From NCBI RefSeq assembly GCF_008704655.1, contig NZ_CP023688.1, forward strand, positions 6,516,001 through 6,580,000: a stretch of DNA of 64,000 bases, written 5' to 3'. The position numbers were made by a program, and so were the translations under genes. Shown here one piece after another: positions 1 through 7,651 of this stretch. The DNA is from Streptomyces rimosus. GTDB lineage: Bacteria; Actinomycetota; Actinomycetes; Streptomycetales; Streptomycetaceae. Positions within the stretch are counted from its first letter, which is position 1, and each line of letters opens with the position of its first letter. The notes below the pieces were generated by a model. The model was not told the origin of the DNA. It did not search any database and saw nothing but the letters and a program-made list of their open reading frames with translations.

Positions 1-2
1 AC

Positions 3-83
3 GATCACGTCATGGCGGACGAGCGGATGGAGGCGGTGATGCTCACCGTGGCAGACGGACTGACCGTGGCACGCAGGCGGTGA
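3..83 (+). CDS. C-terminal fragment, probable O-methyltransferase
   Basis: Only the last 26 codons lie in the window, cut by the left edge. The readable tail ends in MLTVADGLTVARRR and a TGA stop. The pattern (a Val/Leu-rich strand, then DGLTxARRR) resembles the C-terminus of class I SAM-dependent O-methyltransferases of the catechol O-methyltransferase type, where this is the final beta strand. There is no catalytic or SAM-binding region to confirm it, so the family call is an inference from a very short stretch. The gene runs towards the FmdB-type gene on the other strand. Confidence 0.4.
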   Translation, partial: DHVMADERMEAVMLTVADGLTVARRR

Positions 84-242
84 CGAGGCGAGCGCCGGTA
101 GCCGGGGCCGCGAACTGAGAGCAGGGCCGCCGGGGCGTGTGCAACGCACCGGCGCGTGCTGCGCAACCCATCGGACGGCCCTAGAGCGGCGTAACGGCAG
201 TCGGAGGAGAGGGAACCGCTGGGGACCCGCTGCGGCCGATGG

Positions 243-455
243 TCAGCCGCAGCAGCCGCCTCCACAGCAGCCGCCTCCGCCGCCACCGCTGGGGGCCGGG
301 GCAGCGGCGGTGCCGCCGACGGCGACCGTGGACAGCAGTTTGACCGTGTCCTCGTGCCCGTCCGGGCAGGTGGCCGGAGCGGAGGACTCGGCCATCGGGC
401 GGTTCAGCTCGAAGGTCGAGCCGCAGGAACGGCAGCGGTATTCGTAACGAGGCAT
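243..455 (-). CDS. FmdB family zinc-ribbon protein
   Basis: A 70-residue protein starting MPRYEYRCRSCG, the typical start of FmdB-type putative regulatory proteins. It has a CxxC pair near residues 8-11 and a second CPDGH half-site near residue 31, forming a zinc ribbon. The tail is glycine and cysteine rich (GGGGGGCCGGGCCG), as is usual for actinobacterial members. The role is unproven; the family was named after a formamidase regulator. I chose the ATG at 455 over the GTG at 461 because MPRYEYRC matches the family and because a TAATCT -10-like hexamer lies six bases upstream, which suits a leaderless mRNA. Confidence 0.85.
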   Translation of the reverse strand: MPRYEYRCRSCGSTFELNRPMAESSAPATCPDGHEDTVKLLSTVAVGGTAAAPAPSGGGGGGCCGGGCCG

Positions 456-461
456 GGCCAC

Positions 462-467
462 AGATTA
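462..467 (-). promoter_or_regulatory. -10-like element for leaderless fmdB-type mRNA
   Basis: On the minus strand TAATCT ends six bases before the ATG at 455. This is the spacing expected when transcription starts at the start codon, and there is no purine-rich ribosome-binding site between them. No good -35 box is seen. Confidence 0.35.
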
Positions 468-517
468 GCCCGCGAGGGGGAGAAAGGGGGCAGAACGTGG
501 GGGGAGAACGGAGTGGG

Positions 518-1504
518 CCAGCGTACGACCGTGCCGGGTGGTGCGCCGAGGAGGCGCAGTTCGGCACGTGTGGGAGCGCCTTTCCAGTCGCCGGGGGAGG
601 TCACCGCGAAGGCGCCGGTGGTCACGCCCCGTTCGAGGCGCCCGACGACGCCCTCGCCGTCCAGCAGAGTGGAGAGATAGCCCGCTACGAACGCGTCACC
701 GGCACCCATTGGGTCCACGGCTTGTACAGGTACGGCGGGCTGGTGCAGCGAGCCGTCGATGGCGTGGTGCGGGTGGCACGGGCGTTGGTTGGCGGGGTGG
801 GGCTCTGGGTGCGTATAGGAGGTGGCGCCGTCCGGGCCGAGTTTCACGACGATCTCGGTGACGCCTGCGGCCGGCCATTGTCCGGCCTGTGCGGTGATGT
901 CGGCTGGCGAGCCCGGTGGGAGGCACAGCGAGAGCCCGTCGGTCGAGGAGATCAGGATGTCCACGTACGGGATCCAGTCCCGCAGGACCGCCGACGCCTG
1001 GTCGGCCGTCCACAGCCGGGAGCGGTGATTCACGTCGGGGCAGACCGTTGTCTCGCGTTCGCGGGCCAGGTGAAGGGCGTGCGTGGACGGGGCGCGGCCC
1101 AGAGCAGGGGTAATGCCGACCAGGTGCAACACCTGGGGTGCAGTGGTGGCGAAGGCCCGGTCGAGCACGTCCGGGGCCATGCGCGACCCGGCCGAGCCCG
1201 CGCGGTAGTAGTGGATGCGGGTCACGTCCGGGAGCCGCGGCTCGAAGAGGATCAGCCCGGTCGGGGCGTCGGGATCGGACGAGGCCGGGGAGATGTCCAC
1301 CCCTTCGGCCCGCAGGGTACGGAACACCAGCTGACCGGCTTAGCCGTCGCCCACGATGCCCGCCCACTGGACGTCGTGGCCGAGCCGGGCGAGGCCAACG
1401 GCGACATTGCTCTCGGCGCCCGCGATGGAGACGTTCATGGTGCCGCCCAGCTTGAGCGGGCCGGTGCCGCGCAGCGCGATCATGGTCTCGCCGGAGGTGA
1501 GCAC
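518..1504 (-). pseudogene. decayed PfkB family 2-keto-3-deoxy-sugar kinase
   Basis: Reading from a GTG at 1504, the frame encodes the N-terminus of a PfkB/ribokinase family keto-deoxy-sugar kinase (LTSGETMIALRG, then GAESNVAVGLARLG). It hits an in-frame TAA at 1340-1342 directly after GIVGDG. The same frame then continues without a shift (AGQLVFRTLRAEGVD) through the PfkB signature DPMGAGDAFVAGYL near the C-terminus. Family members usually end just after a GTVVR-like tail. Here the next codon (518-520) is TGG, one base from TGA, and the frame runs on to 404, over the start of the fmdB-type gene. Gained stop plus lost stop suggests a pseudogene. It would have phosphorylated the product of the upstream dehydratase. 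Confidence 0.7.
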
Positions 1505-1767
1505 GTCGGTGTTGGTGTTGGTGTCAGGGCAGGTGTGGGTGGTGGCTTCGGCGCTCGTGCTTTGGTGGCCCGCGCCGGGTCGGTCTGCGGATGCGGATGC
1601 GCCTGCTCGTGGTCTCGCCGCTGTGTTTTGGTCTGTGTGCGGGGGAGGACCGGTGGCTGTGTGAGGGGGCGTGTTCGCGTGCGGGCGCGTGCTGGTGCCG
1701 GTTGTCCGTGCGTTTTCGGCGTGGGGCCGAGGGGCTTGGCCCGGCTTGTCCGGTCCTGGCGTGCGGC

Positions 1768-2913
1768 TCACCATTCGGCGAACGAGCCGTCCGCGTGGCG
1801 CCAGACGGGGTTGCGCCAGGTGTGGCCTTTCTTGTCGGCGGCACGTACGGCCGGCTCGTCGACCGTGATGCCCAGCCCCGGGCGGTCGGTGCGCGCGAGG
1901 GAGCCGCCTTGGAAGCGGAAGGGGGCGGGGTCGATGACGTAGTCGAGCAGCTCGGCGTCCTGGTTGTAGTGAATGCCGATGGACTGTTCCTGGATGAGGA
2001 AGTTGGGGGTGGTGAAGGCGACTTGGAGGCTGGCCGCGAGCGAGATCGGGCCGAGCGGACAGTGCGGGGCGAGCTGGGCTCCGTAAGTCTCCGCGAGAGC
2101 GGCGATCCGGCGGAGTTCGGAGATGCCGCCCGCGTGCGAGATATCCGGTTGGAGGATGGCGACGCCGGCCTGGAGAGGAGCCAGGAACTCCTGGCGGGTG
2201 AAGAGCCGTTCGCCGAGCGCGAGGGGGATATTGGAGGCGTTGACCAGGTCGGGAAGGGAGTGCGGATAGTCGGGGAGGACCGGTTCTTCGACGAACATCG
2301 GCGCGTGTTCGGCGAGCAGGGGGAGCAGGCGCCGGGCGTTGGCGGGGGACACACGGCCGTGGAAGTCCAGGCCGAAGTCCCGCTCGTCGCCCAGTACCTC
2401 GCGTGCGGTCTCGGCGCGGCGCAGGCAGTCCCGTATCTCGGCGCGGGTGGCGACCGGGGTCATCGGGCCGCAGCCGTTCATCTTGACGGCGGTGAAACCC
2501 GCCTCGATCTGGGCGGTCAGAGCGTCCCGTATCTCGGCCGGTTCATCGCCGCCGATCCATGAGTACGCGCGGACCCGTTCCCGTACGGGGCCGCCGAGGA
2601 GTTGGTGGACCGGGACGCCGTACTCCTTGCCCTTGATGTCCCACAGGGCCTGGTCCAGCCCGGCGACGGCGGAGGAGAGCACCGGGCCGCCGCGGTAGAA
2701 GCCGCCCTTGGTCATGACCTGCCAGTGGTCCTCGATACGGGACGGGTCCCGGCCGAGGAGGTATTCGGCCAGGACCTCGACGGCGGCGCGTACCGGTTCG
2801 GCGCGGCCCTCGACCACCGGCTCGCCCCAGCCGACGAGGCCGGTGTCGGTTTCCACCCGGACGAACATCCAGCGCGGCGGTGCCAGAAACGTTTCGACGC
2901 GGGTGATCTGCAC
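1768..2913 (-). CDS. dgoD: D-galactonate dehydratase (enolase superfamily)
   Basis: A 381-residue mandelate racemase/muconate lactonizing enzyme family protein. It would dehydrate D-galactonate to 2-keto-3-deoxy-D-galactonate in the cytoplasm (De Ley-Doudoroff route). Visible active-site residues fall at the positions known for E. coli DgoD: D183 and H185 in LDFHGR, E209 in FVEEP, E235 in LGER, and a His at 284 in APHCPLG. The N-terminal capping domain covers about residues 1-115 and the barrel follows. The GTG start at 2913 has an AAAGGG about ten bases upstream. The next gene on this strand is a keto-deoxy-sugar kinase carrying a premature stop, so the pathway may be broken here. A different acid sugar as substrate cannot be excluded. 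Confidence 0.85.
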   Translation of the reverse strand: MQITRVETFLAPPRWMFVRVETDTGLVGWGEPVVEGRAEPVRAAVEVLAEYLLGRDPSRIEDHWQVMTKGGFYRGGPVLSSAVAGLDQALWDIKGKEYGVPVHQLLGGPVRERVRAYSWIGGDEPAEIRDALTAQIEAGFTAVKMNGCGPMTPVATRAEIRDCLRRAETAREVLGDERDFGLDFHGRVSPANARRLLPLLAEHAPMFVEEPVLPDYPHSLPDLVNASNIPLALGERLFTRQEFLAPLQAGVAILQPDISHAGGISELRRIAALAETYGAQLAPHCPLGPISLAASLQVAFTTPNFLIQEQSIGIHYNQDAELLDYVIDPAPFRFQGGSLARTDRPGLGITVDEPAVRAADKKGHTWRNPVWRHADGSFAEW

Positions 2914-3026
2914 GCGGGGCGGCCCTTTCTACGAGGGGGGGGAATGCCGTTCCGTAACGGTATGGGCGATGCAGCGACCGCAATGGGCTGCCTGGAGTGG
3001 GGGCGCTGTTTGCGGTAGTCCGTGCA

Positions 3027-3686
3027 CTACATGGCGTGCCGGCGGCGGTGCTTCGGGGAGTGGGAACGGAAGCGGGAGCGGTGTCCGTGGGTTGTGGGAG
3101 CCTCGTGGCGAGGGGCCGCGTGTGCGCCGGTTCGGGGTGGCAGGGGGCGCGCGGTTCGGTTTGCGATTTCCGGGTGGCGGGCGCGCCAGTACGGGTTGTC
3201 GTGGGGCAGGCCGCCGGAGACACGACCGTACATGCCGAAGACCAGCAGCATCAGGCCGACGAGGAAGCTGAACAGAACGTTCTGGATGCGGAAGGCCAGG
3301 AAGTTGAAGCCGGTCTCCAGAATGGCGAGATTGACGAAGCCGCTGAGCAGGAAGGCGACGCCGAGCACGATGTTGAGTGTCGAGGCGAAGTTCCCGCCGA
3401 TCACCATGCCGCCGAAGAGCACCAGGCCCACGATGATCGACAGCACGCTCAGCGCGCCGTTGGTGTTCAGCCCGGCGACGGTGTCGCCGCCCGTGTCGAA
3501 GAACCCGATCTTGTCGATCAGGCCGAGAATGCCGAAAGCGACGAGTACCAGCCCCACCAGACCCGCGCCGAAACGGTAGATCTGGCTGAGCCGGTGATCG
3601 ACGGGGAGATGTTCGTCGAGCCGTGTGTGCCGCACCTTGCCGCGCAGCGTCCGGGAGGGCCCGTGCAGAGCCTGGCCAGCGTCCAT
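3027..3686 (-). CDS. DUF4383 multi-pass membrane protein
   Basis: A 219-residue protein with a hydrophilic N-terminus of about 35 residues and four predicted membrane segments (around 37-58, 78-100, 108-128 and 135-155), then a polar tail rich in Arg and Pro. The order and the phrases YRFGAGLVGLVLVAFGILG and GFVNLAILETGFN fit the actinobacterial DUF4383 family, whose function is unknown. GGAGG lies seven bases upstream of the ATG at 3686, which fixes the start. The gene stands alone, with a non-coding stretch of about 500 bp upstream. Confidence 0.8.
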   Translation of the reverse strand: MDAGQALHGPSRTLRGKVRHTRLDEHLPVDHRLSQIYRFGAGLVGLVLVAFGILGLIDKIGFFDTGGDTVAGLNTNGALSVLSIIVGLVLFGGMVIGGNFASTLNIVLGVAFLLSGFVNLAILETGFNFLAFRIQNVLFSFLVGLMLLVFGMYGRVSGGLPHDNPYWRARHPEIANRTARPLPPRTGAHAAPRHEAPTTHGHRSRFRSHSPKHRRRHAM

Positions 3687-4181
3687 GTCCGGCCTCCTTC
3701 ACGCAGATGAGCCGCCGATGAGCCGCCTGGACCGTGCTTGACTCCAGCATCCGCCTGTCCGCGGCGGGACGCCAAAGTGCCAGGTCAGTGGGTAGGGGAG
3801 GGGGAGGCCAGAGGGCGGGCGGGGGTGGCGGCCGGTCGTGGGACGGGGCTGCGGGGTCTCGGCTTTCGCCGGGGCGGGGGCAGCCGCCCGTACGCACTGA
3901 TCGTTACGGCTGTCGCCCTGCGGCCACGCCGCCTGCGCGACGGGAGCAACCACGGCCGCCCGCGGCATCGCCGCCTGACCGCTGCACCACTGCGGGCCGT
4001 GCACTTACGGCCCGCCGGGCCACCGGCCCGCCCGACCCACAGACCGCCGAGCCAACGGGACCTATCGCCAGCCGATCAGCCGCTCCGCTGCACGCAACCT
4101 CACTGCACACCGCCCCACCGCACGCCGCACACCACCCCACCCGCACCAGCCCCGAACCCACTGCCGGGCACCGTCACCCCC
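3687..4181. other. intergenic stretch without a supported gene
   Basis: 495 bp between the start of the DUF4383 gene and the 3' end of the coiled-coil gene, both on the minus strand. Open frames here are Arg/Pro/Gly-rich and lack family-like sequence or a ribosome-binding site. It should hold the DUF4383 promoter. I see no clear terminator or operator. Confidence 0.6.
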
Positions 4182-5576
4182 TCACCCCGCCGCCCCTCCA
4201 CCCCGCTCCTCGCGGATCTCCTGCACCACGCGGGCCGCCGTCTGCCGTACCGCTTCCATCTCGGTCAGGAAGTGCCACCAGTCCGGGTGCCGTCCCTCCA
4301 GGCCGGCGATCGCGCGCTCCAGGCGCGCCACCGCGTCGTCCAGCGGGCGTGCGTGGCGCGGGTCGGGCGTACTGCGGCCGGCCATCGCCAGCCGCTGCGC
4401 GTCCCGTACCGCGAAGCGCGTCCGCTCGACCTCCTTCTCGCGGTCGAAGGACACCTCGTCCAGCCGCCGCAGCCGGTCACCGGCCGCCGAGACCGCCTCG
4501 TCGGTCGTGTTCAGCAGGGCCCGCGCGGTCGCCAGCAGGCTCGTGGCGTCGGCCCAGCGCTGTTCGTCGCGGGCCTGCTGGGCCTCGCGCACCTTGGTCT
4601 CCGCCTGCGCGACGGCGTCGGCGGCCTGGTCCGGTACGTTCTGGAGGTCCTGCCAGCAGGCCGCGCTGTAACGCCGGCGCAGTTCGCTCAGTACGGGATC
4701 GACCTTGGCCGCCCGCGTCGTGATGGCCTGCGCCCGGGTCCGCAGCGACACCAGCCGCTTGTCGATCTCCGCGGCCTTCTCCGGCAGCCGCTCCGCCTCG
4801 GTACGTAGGGCCTCGGCCTGGCGCAGTACGTCGTCGGCGCGCCGGATCGTCTCCTGCACGCCGTGCTGCCCGGCGCCCTGGTTCAGCTTGGTCAGCTCGG
4901 GCGACAGGGCGGCCAGCCGGGCCGCCAGGCCGTCGGCCTTGTAGTTCTGCGCGCGGACGGCATCCAGCGCGTTGCTCGCGGCCAGCAGGGCCTGCCGGGC
5001 CCGCTCGACCGCCGGCGCGAGCCGCGCCAGCTGCGTTTCCGCGGTCTGCAGCAGCGGCCCCAGCCCCTGCGCGAAGCGGTCGAGGTCCGCCTTGACCCGC
5101 TCCAGCTCGTCCTTGGCCCGGGTCAGGTCGGCGCGCGCCCGCGAAGCCGCGCCGGCGTCGAGGTCGTCCCGGTCGAGGTCGTGGGCGTCGACGGCGCTGA
5201 TGTAGCCCTGGCTGACCTCGTCGATCCGCTGCCCGAAACGCTCGTACTCCTCCGCGGCCCGCACGGCCGCCGGGGAACGGTCGACCGCGGTGATCGTCTC
5301 TATGGAGATCCGCAGGTCACGCTGGGCCGTGTCCAGCTCGTAGAACGCCGCCGCGGCAGCGTCCTTGGCCGCCTGGGCATCCGCGCGCTGGCTCTCCCCG
5401 CGCCCGAACCAGCGCCGCGTACCGCCGCCCGCGAAGGCGGCCGGGGCCGCGGCGGCCAGCAACGGCAGCGGCAGCAGGAGCAGAGTCACGGTGTCCCGGA
5501 GCGGTCCGCCCCGGGGGCGACGGCGTACTGCACGGCGTGCTCGCTGCTTGCGCGGCTGCGTGTGTGTCGCCGTCAC
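4182..5576 (-). CDS. membrane-anchored coiled-coil protein, function unknown
   Basis: About 464 residues. A basic N-terminus (PRKQRARRAVRRRPR) leads into one hydrophobic segment around residues 26-50. The remainder is almost entirely charged, Ala/Glu/Arg-rich helix with heptad-like spacing, so an N-terminal anchor with a long extracytoplasmic coiled coil is likely. The GTG at 5576 was chosen over an earlier ATG because GGGAGAGGG sits just upstream; the longer reading adds a tail with no family look. No enzymatic motif is visible. The protein ends EIREERGGGAAG. A structural or envelope role is possible, but this is inference only. Confidence 0.7.
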   Translation of the reverse strand: MTATHTQPRKQRARRAVRRRPRGGPLRDTVTLLLLPLPLLAAAAPAAFAGGGTRRWFGRGESQRADAQAAKDAAAAAFYELDTAQRDLRISIETITAVDRSPAAVRAAEEYERFGQRIDEVSQGYISAVDAHDLDRDDLDAGAASRARADLTRAKDELERVKADLDRFAQGLGPLLQTAETQLARLAPAVERARQALLAASNALDAVRAQNYKADGLAARLAALSPELTKLNQGAGQHGVQETIRRADDVLRQAEALRTEAERLPEKAAEIDKRLVSLRTRAQAITTRAAKVDPVLSELRRRYSAACWQDLQNVPDQAADAVAQAETKVREAQQARDEQRWADATSLLATARALLNTTDEAVSAAGDRLRRLDEVSFDREKEVERTRFAVRDAQRLAMAGRSTPDPRHARPLDDAVARLERAIAGLEGRHPDWWHFLTEMEAVRQTAARVVQEIREERGGGAAG

Positions 5577-5763
5577 ATCCCTCTCCCGATCGCATCGCCC
5601 CTGGCCCGGCTGCCATTCTCCCACCCAGTAGGAACGAACACAGCGGCCGGTTGGTTCGCGATCAAGGACAGGATCCGGCGCGGCCACGGCCCCCGCCCCG
5701 AGCCGTCCACAACCCGGGTTTGCAGTGCAGCCCGGAAAGCAAGGTAGCCTGTCCGCTCAGCCA

Positions 5764-5835
5764 GGGCGCATAGCTCAGCGGTAGAGCGCTGCTCTTACAA
5801 AGCAGATGTCACAGGTTCAAATCCTGTTGTGCCCA
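5764..5835 (+). tRNA. tRNA-Val (anticodon TAC)
   Basis: A 72-base cloverleaf. The 7-bp acceptor stem is GGGCGCA paired with TGTGCCC (one G-U), followed by the discriminator A. The D arm is GCTC/GAGC. The anticodon stem is CTGCT/AGCAG around loop CTTACAA, with anticodon TAC at 5796-5798. The T arm is ACAGG/CCTGT with loop TTCAAAT. CCA is not encoded. It reads valine GUA/GUG codons. Confidence 0.95.
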
Positions 5836-5865
5836 CAGTGAGAAGCCGCATCTGAGCGGTGAGAT

Positions 5866-5897
5866 CGAAGCCCCAACCGAGGTCGGTTGGGGCTTCG
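5866..5897 (+). terminator. hairpin terminator after tRNA-Val
   Basis: A perfect 15-bp inverted repeat (CGAAGCCCCAACCGA with its complement) separated by GG and followed by a short T run (CGTTTTC). It begins 31 bases after the tRNA and is the obvious intrinsic terminator. Confidence 0.8.
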
Positions 5898-6023
5898 TCG
5901 TTTTCGGGGTCCGCGGGAAGTCCACACGCCTACAGGCCGCGCGTTGTGCGGGGAGGCGGCTGTCGTCGCCTTCCCTGCTATAGCCGACATGCGGGGTGCT
6001 TTTGGGCGGTGCAGGCTGAAGGT

Positions 6024-6248
6024 ATGGGTGTGCATTTGCCGGTGATTGTTCATCCGCCCTCGCCTTCGGGTGGGCGTCGGGTGACGGTTCATGGGCAGAT
6101 CGTCGGGCTGGCGCATGGGCGGGGGGATGTTGCCGAGTTCTTGCGGCGGGCGGGGCTGGCGCCGGATGCCGAGGATGTTGATCTGGATGCGCCGGGGCTC
6201 ATCGAGTGGCGGGGCGGGGGCAAGGACGTCTGGGTGGCTTCGGGGTGA
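6024..6248 (+). CDS. small conserved actinobacterial hypothetical protein
   Basis: A 74-residue protein starting MGVHLPVIVHPPSPSGGRRVTV and ending IEWRGGGKDVWVASG. The middle (GRGDVAEFLRRAGLAPDAEDVDLD) looks like a short amphipathic helix, and the ending IEWRGxG is typical of a small protein I recognise as widespread in Streptomyces, with no known function. It is acidic, lacks a signal peptide and lacks membrane segments. The ATG at 6024 follows GAAGGT. Longer in-frame readings would run back towards the tRNA terminator and look non-coding. Confidence 0.65.
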   Translation: MGVHLPVIVHPPSPSGGRRVTVHGQIVGLAHGRGDVAEFLRRAGLAPDAEDVDLDAPGLIEWRGGGKDVWVASG

Positions 6249-6355
6249 GTGGGGGGTGGGGGTGGTTACGGGGGGTGTGTGAGGGGGTTCGGGGGGTGAG
6301 GTTGGCCGGTGGGCCTGTTGTTCAGGTTTCAAGTGATGTGTATCTTCGAAGGGTG

Positions 6356-6371
6356 ACTTGAAACTTCAAGT
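6356..6371. promoter_or_regulatory. putative MarR/HxlR-type operator before doxX-like gene
   Basis: ACTTGAAACTTCAAGT is a perfect 7-bp inverted repeat (ACTTGAA/TTCAAGT) around AC. A further half site TTTCAAGT lies at 6327-6334. The surrounding 60 bp are unusually AT-rich. It sits about 35 bp upstream of the DoxX start at 6406. The ACTTG...CAAGT core recurs before the other DoxX gene, near 31333. Confidence 0.55.
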
Positions 6372-6405
6372 ACTTCCGATGGTGGCCGCCCGGTCACAGA
6401 CAGAA

Positions 6406-6969
6406 ATGAGCGTTCGTATGACCTCCCCCCTCAGCCCCCTCCGTGACTACGGCAGCGGCATCGACGACCGCCATGCCGCGAGCCCGCACGCGTACGACAT
6501 CGGTCTGCTGGTGTTGCGGCTCGCGGTCGGCTTGATCATGGCCGCGCACGGTGCGCAGAAGCTGTTCGGCTGGTTCGGCGGGGGCGGGCTGGACGGGACC
6601 GGGCAGTTCTTCACGGCCAGCGGCTATCCGTCGGGCAAGGCCATGGCCGTCGTCGCCGGTCTCAGCGAGACGCTGGGCGGCCTCGGGCTGGTGCTCGGGC
6701 TGCTGACGCCGCTGGCGGGGGCGGCGCTCGTCGGGACGATGGTGAACGCGCTGGGGGTGAAGTGGGGCGGCGGGTTCTTCGCGCCCGAGGGCGTCGAGTA
6801 CGAGCTGCTGCTCACGGCGGGCGCGGCGGCGCTCACGCTGACCGGCCCCGGCCGGTACGCGGTCGACCGGCTGCTGCCGGTCCTGCGCGCGCACCGGCTG
6901 GCGTACGGCGTGGCCGCCCTGGTGCTCGGTGTGGTCGTGGCGCTCGTGTTCCTGCTGATCCGTAAGTGA
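6406..6969 (+). CDS. DoxX family membrane protein
   Basis: About 187 residues. After a polar N-terminus (to about residue 27) come four hydrophobic segments typical of DoxX proteins, with the family pattern LRLAVGLIMAAHGAQKLFGWF near the first and LGLLTPLAGAALVGTMVNALG in the third. The family is linked to redox or thiosulphate-related membrane complexes, but the substrate here is unknown. I prefer the ATG at 6406; an earlier TTG would lie inside the operator. A second ATG at 6418 is also possible. The AT-rich palindrome upstream suggests control by a redox-type MarR or HxlR repressor not encoded nearby. Confidence 0.8.
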   Translation: MSVRMTSPLSPLRDYGSGIDDRHAASPHAYDIGLLVLRLAVGLIMAAHGAQKLFGWFGGGGLDGTGQFFTASGYPSGKAMAVVAGLSETLGGLGLVLGLLTPLAGAALVGTMVNALGVKWGGGFFAPEGVEYELLLTAGAAALTLTGPGRYAVDRLLPVLRAHRLAYGVAALVLGVVVALVFLLIRK

Positions 6970-7035
6970 GCGGCGCGGGGCGGGGGCGGGCACGTCGGGA
7001 AGATGTCGGTAAGCAGCGGAAGGTGAGGGATTGAC

Positions 7036-7536
7036 GTGGCGGTACGGCGGTTGAATCACGCGGTGCTCTACGTACGGGACGTGGCGCGCGCCGTGGCCTT
7101 CTACAGCGAGGCGCTCGGGTTCCGGGTGGATACGGAGATTCCGGGGCGGGCCGCGTTCCTCAGTGCGGAGGGGACGGCCAATGATCACGATCTCGGGCTG
7201 TTCGCGGTGGGGGCCGCGGCCCCTGGGCCCGAGCACGGCCGGGTGGGGCTCTACCACCTGGCGTGGGAGGTCGGGACCCTCGGCGAGCTGGCGGACGTGG
7301 CGGCGGAGCTGGCGCAGCGGGTCGCGCTGGTCGGCGCCACCGATCACCTGGTGTCCAAGTCGGTGTACGCGAAGGACCCGGACGGCAACGAGTTCGAGGT
7401 GATGTGGCGGGTGCCGCGCGAGGACTGGCCGGGCCCGGACGAACCGGACCGGCTCCGCCCGCTCGACCTCGAAGCGGAGCTGGCCCGCTGGGGGCGGGAC
7501 CTGAAGACGGGGGCGGCGGCGGGGTCGGCCACCTGA
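7036..7536 (+). CDS. VOC family metalloenzyme (glyoxalase/extradiol dioxygenase-like)
   Basis: A 166-residue vicinal-oxygen-chelate protein. It shows paired beta-alpha-beta-beta-beta modules with the metal ligands expected for a glyoxalase or catechol 2,3-dioxygenase-like enzyme: His in LNHAVLYV (residue 8), His in LYHLAWEVG (about residue 75), and Glu in DPDGNEFEVMW (about residue 119). The N-terminal phrase RAVAFYSEALGFRV is characteristic. The substrate cannot be told from sequence. The GTG at 7036 follows GAAGGTGAGGG. It lies 66 bp after the DoxX gene on the same strand and may be co-transcribed; DoxX and VOC genes are often found together. Confidence 0.85.
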   Translation: MAVRRLNHAVLYVRDVARAVAFYSEALGFRVDTEIPGRAAFLSAEGTANDHDLGLFAVGAAAPGPEHGRVGLYHLAWEVGTLGELADVAAELAQRVALVGATDHLVSKSVYAKDPDGNEFEVMWRVPREDWPGPDEPDRLRPLDLEAELARWGRDLKTGAAAGSAT

Positions 7537-7651
7537 GGGGAGGGAGGGGCAGGGGGTGGGGCGTACCGCGTACCGCCTCGCCGGCTCCGTAGCGCTTCGG
7601 CTCACCCCCGCCCCGGCACAGGCCCCGTCAGCCGTCCCCCCCCGGCCTTCG

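Noticed and set aside
1505..1774. Possible N-terminal extension of the sugar kinase frame
   Set aside because: The residues are a Pro/Thr/Ala/His low-complexity run with no family similarity, and kinases of this type start close to the LTSGETM block.
3699..4004. 101-codon minus-strand frame upstream of the DUF4383 gene
   Set aside because: Low-complexity Ala/Pro/Arg sequence in non-coding DNA with no homology-like features.
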